Position numbers and translations under genes: made by a program. Below, in pieces: positions 1 through 9,313 of a stretch of 45,442 nt of DNA. Numbering within the stretch: the stretch's first letter is position 1; the number at the start of each line of letters is the position of its first letter. This DNA is from an uncultured Rubritalea sp. (GTDB lineage: Bacteria > Verrucomicrobiota > Verrucomicrobiia > Verrucomicrobiales > Akkermansiaceae), in NCBI GenBank assembly GCA_937981665.1, contig CALJOJ010000001.1, positions 1 to 45,442 on the forward strand, read 5' to 3'. A model generated the notes under the pieces. It worked only from the letters and a program-made list of their open reading frames with translations, was not told the origin of the DNA and made no database searches.

Positions 1-197
1 CCGCTGACATAACCTAGATTATCTTGAAAGGCCTCTTTGACTGAGGTGCCCGCACACTTCGGCACATGAATGAAGAGCATTTCATTCTCTTCCACCTTAG
101 TCATATCAAACATCTTAAATCGCATCCAGTACTCTGCGATAAGTTGCTGCGTGTTGAATGATAGTCTGGATTTTATATTACGACGAAGTGATTCCAT
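1..197 (-). CDS. Sulfotransferase family protein (N-terminal part, runs off window)
   Basis: An open frame starts with ATG at 197 and continues past base 1, so only about 65 residues are visible. Residues 41-53 read LFIHVPKCAGTSV, the phosphate-binding loop (5'-PSB) that binds the PAPS sulfate donor in Sulfotransfer_2-type carbohydrate sulfotransferases. The lysine and the following Gly-Thr-Ser are present. There is no signal peptide, as expected for a bacterial cytoplasmic enzyme. It is the last visible gene of the minus-strand polysaccharide operon, 37 bases after the polymerase gene, so the inferred substrate is a sugar of that polymer. The 3'-phosphate-binding motif lies outside the window, so the family call rests on this one motif. 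Confidence 0.72.
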   Translation of the reverse strand, partial: MESLRRNIKSRLSFNTQQLIAEYWMRFKMFDMTKVEENEMLFIHVPKCAGTSVKEAFQDNLGYVS

Positions 198-234
198 ATT
201 TTTTAGGTTGATTATAACTTAAGACTTAGCTTTT

Positions 235-1701
235 TTAGTCTTTGAGCTCTTGCTCTCTCTTTCTCTCTTCTACCGAGCTTCTAGCAGAGACAATTATAAA
301 GCCAATAAAAGTATAGAGAATTAAGTTAATAGGATAAGTAGATAGATTCGATGTTGTAAGACAGCCAAACAAAATACAAACTACAATGGCTAAACATAAA
401 TACAAATTTTTATGATACATCTCTCTCCGGCAAATCTTATGATGAAATTTTAACATCAGAAACCCTCCAATAACTAATATCATCGTCATCGGCACATAAC
501 CAAAACTCAACATAAAGTAGGTAATCATGTCATGACTAGGAAAGGTCAATGAATAATCAGGATCTGAAAATGAATGTCCTATAGGCTTCCAAAAATCAGG
601 ATTTGACCAATGTGAAAAACCTTCAAAGCGAATGGTTAACGTACTTAAGTTTACATTGAGATCCAGCCAATCAGGCATCTTAGACTCGATCACGCTAGTC
701 CAGTAATTAAGTATTTTAGACTCCACCACGTAACTCGAAATACTCACTACGAAGATAAAAGAGCAAAACCCAAAAATGTAGGAAGATATTGTCAATAAGC
801 GTGACCTTAAGATAAAGTACGCAGGTATGGCGACCATCCCCATGAGCACCCCCGTTCGGGCACCTGAAATAATCCCTGCATAGGCAAACAATAGATAAAG
901 AGTAATGCGACTTGCCATCCCAAACCCTCTGAAGTACTCATTTTGGGTTTGATACCTAGGAAGAATAAATAGTGCAACCACTGCGAACATTGATGCAAAT
1001 TTAGCAAGATTCTGAGATGAGTTCAACGTCGAGAAATAACGGAAATCCTGACCCGCCAGAATTCTTGATTCTAATGAATACCCCGTCATTAAGTAATCTA
1101 TTTCAAAACCCATAAAACCAACATGTTTTTGATAAATCGCATACAGAGGAATAGGAATAAACAAAAGAACCATGGTCTTCAATGTCTTCAAAATAGCTAC
1201 ATCGCTCCTGAATAAATTGGGAACAATGAAAACAAGTGGAACATATCCTACGAAGTTGGCGGCACTTTGCAAGAAAGCCAGACCTCCATTTTTCATTGCT
1301 CCTAATGACATGATTCCCAATACCATGGATAGAACAAACCAGAGTGCTAATAATGAAACATCTTTCTTACTGAAATCTCTCGCAAAGAATTTCTTCACCA
1401 AAATCCCAATGAATGTGCAATAACAGAGAATAGGAGGGAAGGCTAACAGAATCGTCACATCACCAAAGTTGAAACTACCACCAAGTACTAACAAGCGCTT
1501 GATAAAGTCAATGTACCCCATGCAGAAAATCGATGCCCAAAATCCAAAGCGAGGCTTCGCAAGAGCTAACGCAAGAACACCATAAGAAATATACTTTACG
1601 ATGGTGCCTAATTCATTCCCTCCACCGCCAAGCGCAGAGACCATGAGAAACATCGCTAATAGAACTAATCCTATTACTGGAAAAATTATTTTAAAATTCA
1701 T
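235..1701 (-). CDS. O-antigen polymerase/ligase-like membrane protein (Wzy-like)
   Basis: This 488-residue protein is almost entirely hydrophobic, with about ten or more membrane segments starting at residues 7-25. A large hydrophilic loop sits in the C-terminal half (about residues 330-395), containing RFEGFSHWSNPDFWKPIG. An internal ISGARTGVLMG motif and the large late periplasmic loop are typical of the Wzy/WaaL (PF04932-like) family, which polymerises or ligates undecaprenyl-linked glycans at the periplasmic face. Sequence in this family is poorly conserved, so topology and context carry the call: Wzx, glycosyltransferases and sugar-nucleotide genes lie directly upstream. The region is visibly AT-richer than the sugar-nucleotide genes, as usual for serotype-specific polymer genes. 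Polymerase is more likely than ligase because it sits beside the flippase. Confidence 0.72.
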   Translation of the reverse strand: MNFKIIFPVIGLVLLAMFLMVSALGGGGNELGTIVKYISYGVLALALAKPRFGFWASIFCMGYIDFIKRLLVLGGSFNFGDVTILLAFPPILCYCTFIGILVKKFFARDFSKKDVSLLALWFVLSMVLGIMSLGAMKNGGLAFLQSAANFVGYVPLVFIVPNLFRSDVAILKTLKTMVLLFIPIPLYAIYQKHVGFMGFEIDYLMTGYSLESRILAGQDFRYFSTLNSSQNLAKFASMFAVVALFILPRYQTQNEYFRGFGMASRITLYLLFAYAGIISGARTGVLMGMVAIPAYFILRSRLLTISSYIFGFCSFIFVVSISSYVVESKILNYWTSVIESKMPDWLDLNVNLSTLTIRFEGFSHWSNPDFWKPIGHSFSDPDYSLTFPSHDMITYFMLSFGYVPMTMILVIGGFLMLKFHHKICRREMYHKNLYLCLAIVVCILFGCLTTSNLSTYPINLILYTFIGFIIVSARSSVEERKREQELKD

Positions 1702-1780
1702 AAATTAAAAGATGAGGATTTATGATTGAGGCATCATATGAAAAAATTGAATACTATGATTAAAATCCATTACATACAAA

Positions 1781-2578
1781 TTACCCTTTATACCAGCACT
1801 TCGGCAGTACAAGTGGTTCATTTTTAGTATTCTCATGGTCAAGTGGGTGAGGAAAATCTATAGCTGGATGTGTAGATGCCGCGCGGTCTTTTCTGTAAAA
1901 GGTGAGCTCCATCAGTTTAGGCACCTCTAGATCTCCATGCTTCACTGTGCCTGAGTAGTTATTAGGATGAATATGTACACAGTGATGTGTCTCTAATATC
2001 TTATCGAATGCTCTTCTCGCCAACCTGAAAAATGGCTTATTAAACAGCTCTTCTAAAACATGAAATTCTATCACCATAATGCGGCAACGCTTCATCAGAT
2101 CTTCTGACATCGATAGAATGACTTCATATTCATAACTCTCGATATCCATCTGTAATAGTAGATCACTGTTATCATGAGGGCTACTGTCTTTCACCCAAGA
2201 GTCGATTGTCACAAAGCCGTTAGAATTCGTAACACCTATGAAATTCTTGATGAAATCAAAGGAATCGTGGTCTGCTGCGGGGTTATCTACCGACTTATCA
2301 GCTAGGTACACTTGCATTCCGCGCTCAGCACAATCCATCTCAAAACCAGAGATATCAAGCACCCCTGGAGAATAGCAGGCAGTAATCCCATCTAAATCAT
2401 CCGGGATCAAGTACCCGCCATCACCTTCTGGCCCAAACCTCATTAAACCACAATCTGGAACCACAGGATTCAGATCTTTAATAAGACCTTTCACTTCATC
2501 AAGATCCGTTAACGGAGTTGCATGAGCATTTAACCTCTTTAAAACTAGGTTAAGAATATTTTTGAGTTTTTGTTTCAT
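1781..2578 (-). CDS. FkbM-family SAM-dependent methyltransferase
   Basis: This 265-residue protein has an FkbM-like Rossmann methyltransferase core. Residues near 45-60 read RFGPEGDGGYLIPDD, an acidic block near 145 reads LLLQMDIESYEYEVI (the D-x-E-x-x-E pattern of FkbM enzymes), and a hydrophobic strand IMVIEFHVLE follows. The family O-methylates sugars or other hydroxyls. Within this operon, between the flippase and the polymerase, it probably methylates the polysaccharide or its precursor. It starts with ATG at 2578, 20 bases downstream of the flippase stop. No signal peptide is visible, so it acts in the cytoplasm. The acceptor cannot be deduced from sequence. Confidence 0.75.
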   Translation of the reverse strand: MKQKLKNILNLVLKRLNAHATPLTDLDEVKGLIKDLNPVVPDCGLMRFGPEGDGGYLIPDDLDGITACYSPGVLDISGFEMDCAERGMQVYLADKSVDNPAADHDSFDFIKNFIGVTNSNGFVTIDSWVKDSSPHDNSDLLLQMDIESYEYEVILSMSEDLMKRCRIMVIEFHVLEELFNKPFFRLARRAFDKILETHHCVHIHPNNYSGTVKHGDLEVPKLMELTFYRKDRAASTHPAIDFPHPLDHENTKNEPLVLPKCWYKG

Positions 2579-2598
2579 TTGAATATGACTAGATCAGT

Positions 2599-4107
2599 CT
2601 ATGATGACGTTAATTTGTAAAGAGGTCGCACTCGGTCTTTTTCATACCTAACCCATAGAGAAATAGAACCTAAGATAAAAAGTCCTGTTACTGTGCCAGA
2701 CAAGATGAGTGTGATGACTGAATGATCACTAGTCAACTTATTGATAGCCATTAGTAATGTGTAAAGTAGTCCTCCTGTCAGCATGCTAGCAAAGGAAACT
2801 CTAAGCATATCTTTCAAGTCTTCTTTTCGTCCGATTGTTTTAAGATAAAGAGGTGTAAATAAGAGATTTACTATCGCTGTGAAGCTTAATGATAGAGCTA
2901 AGCCGTTCAGACCATATGACTGAAATAATATATAGCCTAGTATCGGTCCAGAAATACAACTAAGGCCTAAAGAAATGTAGATATGCTTAAACTTTCTTTC
3001 TGCCTGTAATGCTGTAAAATAGGGAATAGTGATTAACTTTAGTATACTCGCTAATAATAGAATCACTGATAATGAAGCTACGGCGGAAGGAGCATACGAT
3101 TTTTCACTGAAGCTAAACCATAATTTGATCAATTCTTCTGACACCGCATAATACGCGCTAATACCCAATATACTAAATATGGTCAACACATGGGACATCT
3201 TCCTAAGAACCCCACTGCCTGCACCTGTTGCCACTTTTTGTTTCACATACCGTGCTATCATAGGTTGCGATAATGATTGGAGTGATCCGTTAATCACTAA
3301 AGTAATCCGCTGAGATAATACATATAACCCAGCAAGTTCAACAGGAGCTATAAAACTAATCATCCATATAGGGTATTGCATTGAGACTAGCATTAAGATG
3401 CTTAGCATAATTAAACCTGCTTGATCTTTCTTGTACACCTTTAGTAACTCAAAGGATGGTCCTGTCTTAAAAAATTTGGCTTTTTGATGCCACCAACAAT
3501 AACTGAGCCTCATTATCGAATTGATGCAGGATGCACCCACCCAAGTAGCGAAAAACACGATCGGATTACCTTCACTAAGGATAAGAGCTACTAACGCCCC
3601 GACACTTGTCATCAATGAAAAGATCAGTCTAAATATATTCAGTGGGATGATCTGGCTCCTAGCTATCATCACTGCATCATGCACAACTGGCACGCTCCCA
3701 AAAATTCCTCTTATCGAGATAATCGCTAAGCAAATATTAACTGTGTTTGTGCTGAGGGATTCTAATTTTAAATAACTAAAGGCATTGAAATATGCAGCTG
3801 CTAAACAGACGAACATCTGAACTATACCAAAGATAAGGTAAAAAAGCTCAAATGTTCTTAACTTATTGGTTATATCCTCACCTCTTGCCTCGTCTTCCGC
3901 AAAGTCTTTAGCAAGCACCTTGCCCAAACCGCCTTCAAATACTGCAAAGACTAATTCAAAACTGATGAAAATACCAAATAACCCAAATGCTTCTTTTCCT
4001 AATAGAGGAATGTAGAATGGAATGATTAAAGCTGTAATTAAACCAGTTACAACTCTTCCAAAAGAAGATGTCAGGGCATCTATCCCAAATTTTACTTTAT
4101 TATGCAA
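2599..4107 (-). CDS. Polysaccharide flippase, Wzx/MATE-like (MOP superfamily)
   Basis: The 502-residue protein has about 12-14 hydrophobic segments spread evenly from residue 15 to the C terminus, the usual size and topology of Wzx-type polysaccharide transporters. The N terminus (KFGIDALTSSFGRVVTGLI, then a Gly-rich turn and an FEGGLGKVLAKDFAE loop) matches the polysaccharide biosynthesis protein family. It would flip undecaprenyl-diphosphate-linked repeat units to the periplasm for the Wzy-like polymerase encoded two genes downstream. It starts 29 bases after the stop of the glycosyltransferase gene at 4137, consistent with co-transcription. Confidence 0.85.
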   Translation of the reverse strand: MHNKVKFGIDALTSSFGRVVTGLITALIIPFYIPLLGKEAFGLFGIFISFELVFAVFEGGLGKVLAKDFAEDEARGEDITNKLRTFELFYLIFGIVQMFVCLAAAYFNAFSYLKLESLSTNTVNICLAIISIRGIFGSVPVVHDAVMIARSQIIPLNIFRLIFSLMTSVGALVALILSEGNPIVFFATWVGASCINSIMRLSYCWWHQKAKFFKTGPSFELLKVYKKDQAGLIMLSILMLVSMQYPIWMISFIAPVELAGLYVLSQRITLVINGSLQSLSQPMIARYVKQKVATGAGSGVLRKMSHVLTIFSILGISAYYAVSEELIKLWFSFSEKSYAPSAVASLSVILLLASILKLITIPYFTALQAERKFKHIYISLGLSCISGPILGYILFQSYGLNGLALSLSFTAIVNLLFTPLYLKTIGRKEDLKDMLRVSFASMLTGGLLYTLLMAINKLTSDHSVITLILSGTVTGLFILGSISLWVRYEKDRVRPLYKLTSS

Positions 4108-4136
4108 ATTTCACTTAAGGTATAATTTAAAATAAC

Positions 4137-5243
4137 TTACAATCCTAGTTTACTCATACAATTACGTACAATTACTTCTGCAGAAACATCATTTCGTAAT
4201 TGCCTAACCTGCTGATTAAATATTGCTGCCTGCTCGGAGGAACATGAAATTGACTTTTGTATGGCCTCAGCCAAAGAGTCACTGCTCTTATAATCAAAAA
4301 ACTCTACTATGCCTGGAAATTCTTTATCTAGATGCTTCGCATGACTAATCTCGGTACATACTACGGGAGTGCCTGCCACCAGTGAATTTACTAAATTCCC
4401 ACTACCCATAGGAAAGCTTGGCTCATAGGATATCAAAGAGACATCTACATTTTCAAACATTCTGTAAAAACCTTCAGCGCTCTGGAAGCCTTCAGTAATC
4501 GATATCTTCACATGCGGATTCACTTGTTTGAATGATTGTGTTTTATCATCTTTGACGCCTGTTGCATGAAGGTGAAGCTCATTGATCGTCTCTGGTAATA
4601 CACAATCGAGGACTGCTGCTACACCATTTCTACGATTATCATCTTTTCCCACAACCAGCAGTTTAGCTGATGAATTCTCTACCGATTCATTTAGATTATA
4701 AACCTGAATCGGATCAGGTAAATATGAGCCGTAAGCCACGTCCATATATGGCTGAAGTTTTTCTAAATTATACTGTAGGTTAGCAAAGACATGGCATTTT
4801 CTCCTCGTCACAGAGTTAAAGGCTATTTTCTGCAACTTACCCATCAAACCATTTAAATAGCAGTTCATCAAATGGAAGCCCCATGGTTTCGGAGGGACTC
4901 CCTTTAACTTACTCGCTATCCAGATAGGTAATGCTGCTCGCGTAGTTAGCCCGAGTAATCTACAATCCAATTTTTTACTCAATTCGATACCCTGTACATA
5001 GCAGCAAACAAACATATAGATACGTGAGATCGAGGTAGGCAGCTTACTCGCTATTTTCTGTGAACGTCTAGATATAGTACTTACTGAAACCGCGAGATCC
5101 GTGACACCTTCTACTTCTTGTTGCGTTACTAGATGCGTACTCACACCAAGCTTCTTTAGCTCTGTTAACCAGATGGTAAGCTTATCCCTATAATGGCCAT
5201 GCTTAAGATGTGCGTAGGGCTCGACTATAATTATTTGTTTCAA
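4137..5243 (-). CDS. Glycosyltransferase, GT-B fold (group 1/GT4-like)
   Basis: The 368-residue protein opens with a short beta strand (KQIIIVEPYAHLKHGHY) and has a C-terminal nucleotide-sugar-binding half. Around residues 270-310 an acidic turn, VDVSLISYEPSFPMGSGNLVNSL, and AGTPVVCTE resemble the E-x7-E and pro-Gly region of GT4 enzymes. There is no signal peptide. It would add one sugar to the lipid-linked repeat unit in the cytoplasm. The N-terminal half is divergent, so the donor and acceptor cannot be assigned. It lies between the flippase and the WecG/TagA-type transferase in the same operon. Confidence 0.68.
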   Translation of the reverse strand: MKQIIIVEPYAHLKHGHYRDKLTIWLTELKKLGVSTHLVTQQEVEGVTDLAVSVSTISRRSQKIASKLPTSISRIYMFVCCYVQGIELSKKLDCRLLGLTTRAALPIWIASKLKGVPPKPWGFHLMNCYLNGLMGKLQKIAFNSVTRRKCHVFANLQYNLEKLQPYMDVAYGSYLPDPIQVYNLNESVENSSAKLLVVGKDDNRRNGVAAVLDCVLPETINELHLHATGVKDDKTQSFKQVNPHVKISITEGFQSAEGFYRMFENVDVSLISYEPSFPMGSGNLVNSLVAGTPVVCTEISHAKHLDKEFPGIVEFFDYKSSDSLAEAIQKSISCSSEQAAIFNQQVRQLRNDVSAEVIVRNCMSKLGL

Positions 5244-5290
5244 AATCGTTACTTAGTTGATAAATAATGTGATATACTGGCCAATCCTCA

Positions 5291-6043
5291 CTAGCCCTTC
5301 ATCGAGTACCAGACGAACAAGCTATTGTACTTAAAGTAGCGCTTAAACAGCCTTCTAGGTTCTGCGCAGAGTCTGTATGCCCATTCCATCCCTACCTTTT
5401 GGAACATCGCTGGGGCTTGCTTCACCTCGCCAGCATGGAAGGCGAAGGCAGCTCCGATACCGAAGTAGCAGGATGGAGGTAAGTTTTCTTTATGCTTTGC
5501 TATCCAGAGTTCTTGCTTAGGGCAGCCTAGACCGACCCATACATGGTTAGCTCCTGAGTCTCTGATGAGACCACAGATTTTCTCAAACTCATCTTCTGGC
5601 CACTCGCCGAATGGAGGTGAGTAACTACCTTCAATCTGAGTCTCTGGATAGTCTGTCGAAAATTTCTCGTTAAGCTTATCGAGTGTACTTTGTGAGCCAC
5701 CTAACAGAAAATGCTTCAGGTCAGCTTGCCCTTCTGAAGCCTTGATGCATTCGAGCATGAGGTTAGGTCCATAAACGCGGTCTGTGAGCTTTTCAGATGC
5801 TTCTAATTTACGATTTAATGACCACACCAAAGGCATTCCATCTGGGCAAATCAAGTCAAACTTCTGCATCGCCGCACCGAACTCAGCATCATGCCTAGCA
5901 TGCGCAGCCACATGGGTATTCGCAGCTTCCACTGCGTAGGCTCTATCTGCTTTCCGAGCGTGCTCAAATACCCACTCAACAGCTTCCGCATAATTGATAG
6001 CCGCTACTGGTAAACCTATGACATCAATGACCTTCATAATCAT
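5291..6043 (-). CDS. WecG/TagA/CpsF-family glycosyltransferase (GT26)
   Basis: This 250-residue protein is full length for the GT26 family. Diagnostic stretches are an N-terminal AVEAANTHVAAHA, CPDGMPLVWSLN near residue 70, and late motifs VWVGLGCPKQELWIAKH and FGIGAAFAFHAGEVKQAP followed by GMEWAYRLCAEPRRLFKRY. Members such as WecG and TarA transfer N-acetylmannosaminuronate or N-acetylmannosamine to lipid-linked acceptors, but donors vary, so the sugar is not assigned. The start overlaps the stop of the GDP-fucose synthase gene by one base (TAATG), showing translational coupling. A second in-frame ATG lies at 6037. Confidence 0.88.
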   Translation of the reverse strand: MIMKVIDVIGLPVAAINYAEAVEWVFEHARKADRAYAVEAANTHVAAHARHDAEFGAAMQKFDLICPDGMPLVWSLNRKLEASEKLTDRVYGPNLMLECIKASEGQADLKHFLLGGSQSTLDKLNEKFSTDYPETQIEGSYSPPFGEWPEDEFEKICGLIRDSGANHVWVGLGCPKQELWIAKHKENLPPSCYFGIGAAFAFHAGEVKQAPAMFQKVGMEWAYRLCAEPRRLFKRYFKYNSLFVWYSMKG

Positions 6044-6984
6044 TATTTAACTCTCAGTGTACCAGTTTTCTCTTCCTTCAAAAAACATTGGTACGCATTC
6101 GTTAATCCAGTCGCTAGATCCGTTTTTGGGCTCCAGTTTAATGACTTGAGTATAGAGTTATTCATTAGCTTACGTGGTGTTCCATCTGGCTTGGATGGAT
6201 CCGTGGTGATCTCTCCGTGATAACCTACCGTCTTCGCTACTAGTTGAGCGAGTGCGAGAATGCTAATGTCATCTCCGTATCCCATATTGACTAAATCTGG
6301 TGGGGTTTCTAGATCGAGTAAATGGAAACACGCATCCGCTAAATCTTCTACATAAAGGAACTCGCGCCTAGGGGTTCCTGAACCCCAGATCTGCACTGAA
6401 TCTAGTCCAGCTTGTTTTGCTTCGTGAAATCTTCTTAGCATGCCGGGAATGACATGAGAGTTCTCTGGGTGGTAGTTATCGCCAGGGCCGTAGAGATTAG
6501 TCGGCATGGCGGAATGATAGGCTACTCCGTACTGCTTTCGGTAATATTCGCAGAGCTTCAGACCGGCTATTTTGGCAATAGCGTATGCTTCGTTCGTGGG
6601 CTCAAGCTCACTGGTCAGTAGACAATCTTCAGACATCGGCTGAGGTGCAGCCTTGGGGTAGATACATGAACTACCCAGAAAGAGTAATCTCTGAACACCT
6701 GCTTTATAAGATCCGTGGATCGCATTCGCAGCGATCATCATATTGATATAAATAAAGTCCGCAGGGTAAGTGCTATTCGCATGTATCCCGCCTACTTTGG
6801 CCGCTGCCACGATGACCTCATCTGGCTTTTTATCGGCAATATAGGCTTCTGTAGCTGCTTGGTTACAGAGATCAAGTTCACTGCTAGAAGGAGTCAATAT
6901 CTGGCTCACACCTCTCTGCTCTGCAGCTCTAACAAGTGCAGAGCCTACCATTCCACGAGCACCTAATATGAGTAATTTTTTCAT
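6043..6984 (-). CDS. fcl: GDP-L-fucose synthase
   Basis: This is a short-chain dehydrogenase-type epimerase/reductase of 313 residues, the normal length for WcaG/Fcl. The N terminus carries the NADP-binding [10 protein letters not shown] motif. The catalytic Tyr-x3-Lys appears as [10 protein letters not shown] around residue 135, with the expected SSCIYP serine upstream, and [20 protein letters not shown] follows. It converts GDP-4-keto-6-deoxymannose to GDP-L-fucose. It lies directly downstream of gmd (34-base gap) and is coupled to the next glycosyltransferase gene, so the polymer almost certainly contains fucose or a fucose-derived sugar. Confidence 0.93.
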   Translation of the reverse strand: MKKLLILGARGMVGSALVRAAEQRGVSQILTPSSSELDLCNQAATEAYIADKKPDEVIVAAAKVGGIHANSTYPADFIYINMMIAANAIHGSYKAGVQRLLFLGSSCIYPKAAPQPMSEDCLLTSELEPTNEAYAIAKIAGLKLCEYYRKQYGVAYHSAMPTNLYGPGDNYHPENSHVIPGMLRRFHEAKQAGLDSVQIWGSGTPRREFLYVEDLADACFHLLDLETPPDLVNMGYGDDISILALAQLVAKTVGYHGEITTDPSKPDGTPRKLMNNSILKSLNWSPKTDLATGLTNAYQCFLKEEKTGTLRVK

Positions 6985-7018
6985 CTTATATGATCTGCTT
7001 CACCTAGAAAGAGATCGA

Positions 7019-8134
7019 TTACTCTATCGTTACAGAGACATCATGACCGTGTGACTTCAGCAGAGCGTGACCGCGTGCTATAGTGAGATCATTAGCTACC
7101 ATTTCAGAGCACATTTCCTCTACTGTGATCTCAGGCACCCAGCCTAGCTTTTCTTTCGCCTTAGTGGGGTCACCTAGCAGAGTCTCTACCTCCGCAGGGC
7201 GGAAGTAACGAGAATCAACTTTTACAATCACATCACCGACATTTACATTCGTTGCTATCTTGTTATTGAGCTTAGTAACCGTAGCTACTTCATCTAAGCC
7301 ATCGCCAGTAAACTCTAGCTCTATACCTGCTTCGGCTGCGGACATTTTGACAAATTCTCTCACTGAGATTTGTTTCCCGGTAGCAATGACGAAGTCTTCA
7401 GGCGTTTCCTGCTGGAGCATCATCCACTGCATCCGGACATAATCTTTAGAATGTCCCCAGTCACGGAGCGCATCCATATTTCCTAAGTATAGACACTTCT
7501 CTAGACCTTGCGATATATTAGCAATAGCTCTCGTGATCTTTCTCGTGACAAATGTTTCTCCGCGTCTTGGTGACTCGTGATTAAAGAGAATGCCATTACA
7601 AGCATAGATACCATAAGACTCACGATAGTTCACAGTGATCCAGTAAGCATACATCTTCGCCACTCCATAGGGTGAACGTGGGTGGAATGGTGTGTTCTCG
7701 TTCTGCGGAGTTTCCTGTACTTCACCGTAGAGCTCTGAGGTCGATGCTTGGTAAAATTTAGTCTTCTTCTCTAGACCTAAAAAGCGGATCGCCTCTAGCA
7801 GACGTAGCGCACCTATAGCATCTACATCAGCTGTGTATTCAGGGGATTCAAATGAAACTGCAACGTGAGACTGAGCACCTAGATTATAAACTTCATCAGG
7901 CTGGACCTCACTTAGAATACGAGTCAAATTAGAGGAATCTGTTAGATCTCCATAGTGAAGATGAAATCTAGCATTTTCGATATGTGGATCTTGGTAGATG
8001 TGATCTAATCTTTGCGTATTAAATGAAGATGACCTTCTCTTAATCCCGTGTACTTCATATCCTTTCTCTAACAAAAACTCCGCTAGATAGGATCCATCTT
8101 GTCCAGTGATTCCAGTGATTAACGCTTTTTTCAT
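7019..8134 (-). CDS. gmd: GDP-mannose 4,6-dehydratase
   Basis: The 371-residue protein shows [12 protein letters not shown] at the N terminus (NADP-binding Gly-rich loop), [18 protein letters not shown], a [10 protein letters not shown] acidic strand, QASTSELYG, and the catalytic [13 protein letters not shown] with Tyr-x3-Lys. [16 protein letters not shown] is the GDP-sugar-binding hallmark of Gmd. It converts GDP-mannose to GDP-4-keto-6-deoxy-mannose for the Fcl enzyme encoded next. The gap to the fusion gene upstream is 11 bases, so they are surely co-transcribed. No GDP-mannose pyrophosphorylase or phosphomannomutase is in view; the mannose-6-P isomerase gene upstream supplies the start of the route. 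Confidence 0.95.
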   Translation of the reverse strand: MKKALITGITGQDGSYLAEFLLEKGYEVHGIKRRSSSFNTQRLDHIYQDPHIENARFHLHYGDLTDSSNLTRILSEVQPDEVYNLGAQSHVAVSFESPEYTADVDAIGALRLLEAIRFLGLEKKTKFYQASTSELYGEVQETPQNENTPFHPRSPYGVAKMYAYWITVNYRESYGIYACNGILFNHESPRRGETFVTRKITRAIANISQGLEKCLYLGNMDALRDWGHSKDYVRMQWMMLQQETPEDFVIATGKQISVREFVKMSAAEAGIELEFTGDGLDEVATVTKLNNKIATNVNVGDVIVKVDSRYFRPAEVETLLGDPTKAKEKLGWVPEITVEEMCSEMVANDLTIARGHALLKSHGHDVSVTIE

Positions 8135-8145
8135 AACTCTTTCTA

Positions 8146-9225
8146 TTACTTAATATAGGGTTCTACTGCTTTCAGCAGCTCCATTGTATCGACCGCTTTA
8201 TCTCTAACTTTTGTCTCAGTGAAAAGATAAAGCGCGTAGCCACCAAAGCCACCCCCACAGTATTTATGAGCAATCGCACCTTCGATCTCATCTAAAGGCT
8301 CCATCCCTTCAGCTAGTTGATTCTTATGATAGAGCTTTATCCCGTCTGCTAAGATGTTGAGGTCTTCTTTGAGAATCCCTTCTCTCGCAAGATCAGCGGA
8401 GTCTGCGATGATTTGATAGTCACGCTCATTATCAGCTAGTCCAGGAGTGTCATGGTCTTTACCCGTCCATAAAATAGCCATCTTACCAGCCAACATATCT
8501 ACGTTGCGCTTAAAATCTAACACCGGTTGCTGACCACTACGCCAGACACAGATCCCGGTTTCCTTGATCACTGCTGGATCTTGCCAACCCACTCCTAAGT
8601 CAAGCTCAGCTTCCACGCCATCTTTACCATTGAGTAATGCCCATGCTCCACTTCCGCCGAGTCCAGATTGCTTCTCATAGTCCCAGTCTCGTAAGCTGAC
8701 CATCGGGGAAATAGCACAGTTCACAATATATTTACCAGCAATAGCATGACGAGGCACATCTAGCCAGCCACCCGCAAAATCAACTCTAAGCGGCGAGTGT
8801 GTCGGAGCCTTTACCCACTTCACGATCCCTGAGGTAGAGATCGGAGCAAATCTTGGCGGTGTCTTCTTCAGCACCTTATAAGTAGCTCCTACTTGAGCAC
8901 AGAGTTCACGTTTGATATCTCCATACTGATCATCCTCAGTTACTACCAGCATGTCTGGCTTTAGCCTTAAGAAATGGTCTTTAAAATCTAAACCTGAATC
9001 AGAATTTGTCCCCACTACTACATCATCAACAACCATCAACTCATTAAGTAACGCGCATTTATGATCTTCCGGCAGTGAACTTCTGCGTTGCTTATGCTCC
9101 CAGAGAACTTCATCAGAAGCAAAGCATACGGTGAGGTGGTCACCTAATGCGCGTGCCTCTTCGAAAAACTGGATGTGGCCAGCATGAATGATATCATAGC
9201 AGCCTGAGATGAAAATGCGTTTCAT
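8146..9225 (-). CDS. Fused cytidylyltransferase-like / GHMP-kinase-like protein
   Basis: Two domains are readable in 359 residues. Residues 1-139 form a complete cytidylyltransferase-like (HIGH-superfamily) nucleotidyltransferase: [19 protein letters not shown], with HAGH at 14-17, and the late [10 protein letters not shown] motif at 128-137, as in RfaE2/HldE and glycerol-3-P cytidylyltransferases. Residues 142-359 resemble a GHMP sugar kinase: [15 protein letters not shown] (144-158), the ATP loop SGLGGSGA (187-194) and a C-terminal [12 protein letters not shown]. The kinase part is about 218 residues, against about 300-350 in free GHMP kinases, with the segment between the first motif and the ATP loop shortened to about 30 residues. 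Inference: a sugar 1-kinase plus nucleotidyltransferase making an NDP-sugar for the polymer. The substrate is unknown, and the shortened kinase may instead be regulatory. Confidence 0.8.
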   Translation of the reverse strand: MKRIFISGCYDIIHAGHIQFFEEARALGDHLTVCFASDEVLWEHKQRRSSLPEDHKCALLNELMVVDDVVVGTNSDSGLDFKDHFLRLKPDMLVVTEDDQYGDIKRELCAQVGATYKVLKKTPPRFAPISTSGIVKWVKAPTHSPLRVDFAGGWLDVPRHAIAGKYIVNCAISPMVSLRDWDYEKQSGLGGSGAWALLNGKDGVEAELDLGVGWQDPAVIKETGICVWRSGQQPVLDFKRNVDMLAGKMAILWTGKDHDTPGLADNERDYQIIADSADLAREGILKEDLNILADGIKLYHKNQLAEGMEPLDEIEGAIAHKYCGGGFGGYALYLFTETKVRDKAVDTMELLKAVEPYIK

Positions 9226-9313
9226 AATTTGGTAAGTACGGGATAAGGGCTATAGGGAACAGCAGTAGAATAAGTCATTGATCACTAATCGACATCATCT
9301 ATAAACCTCACTC

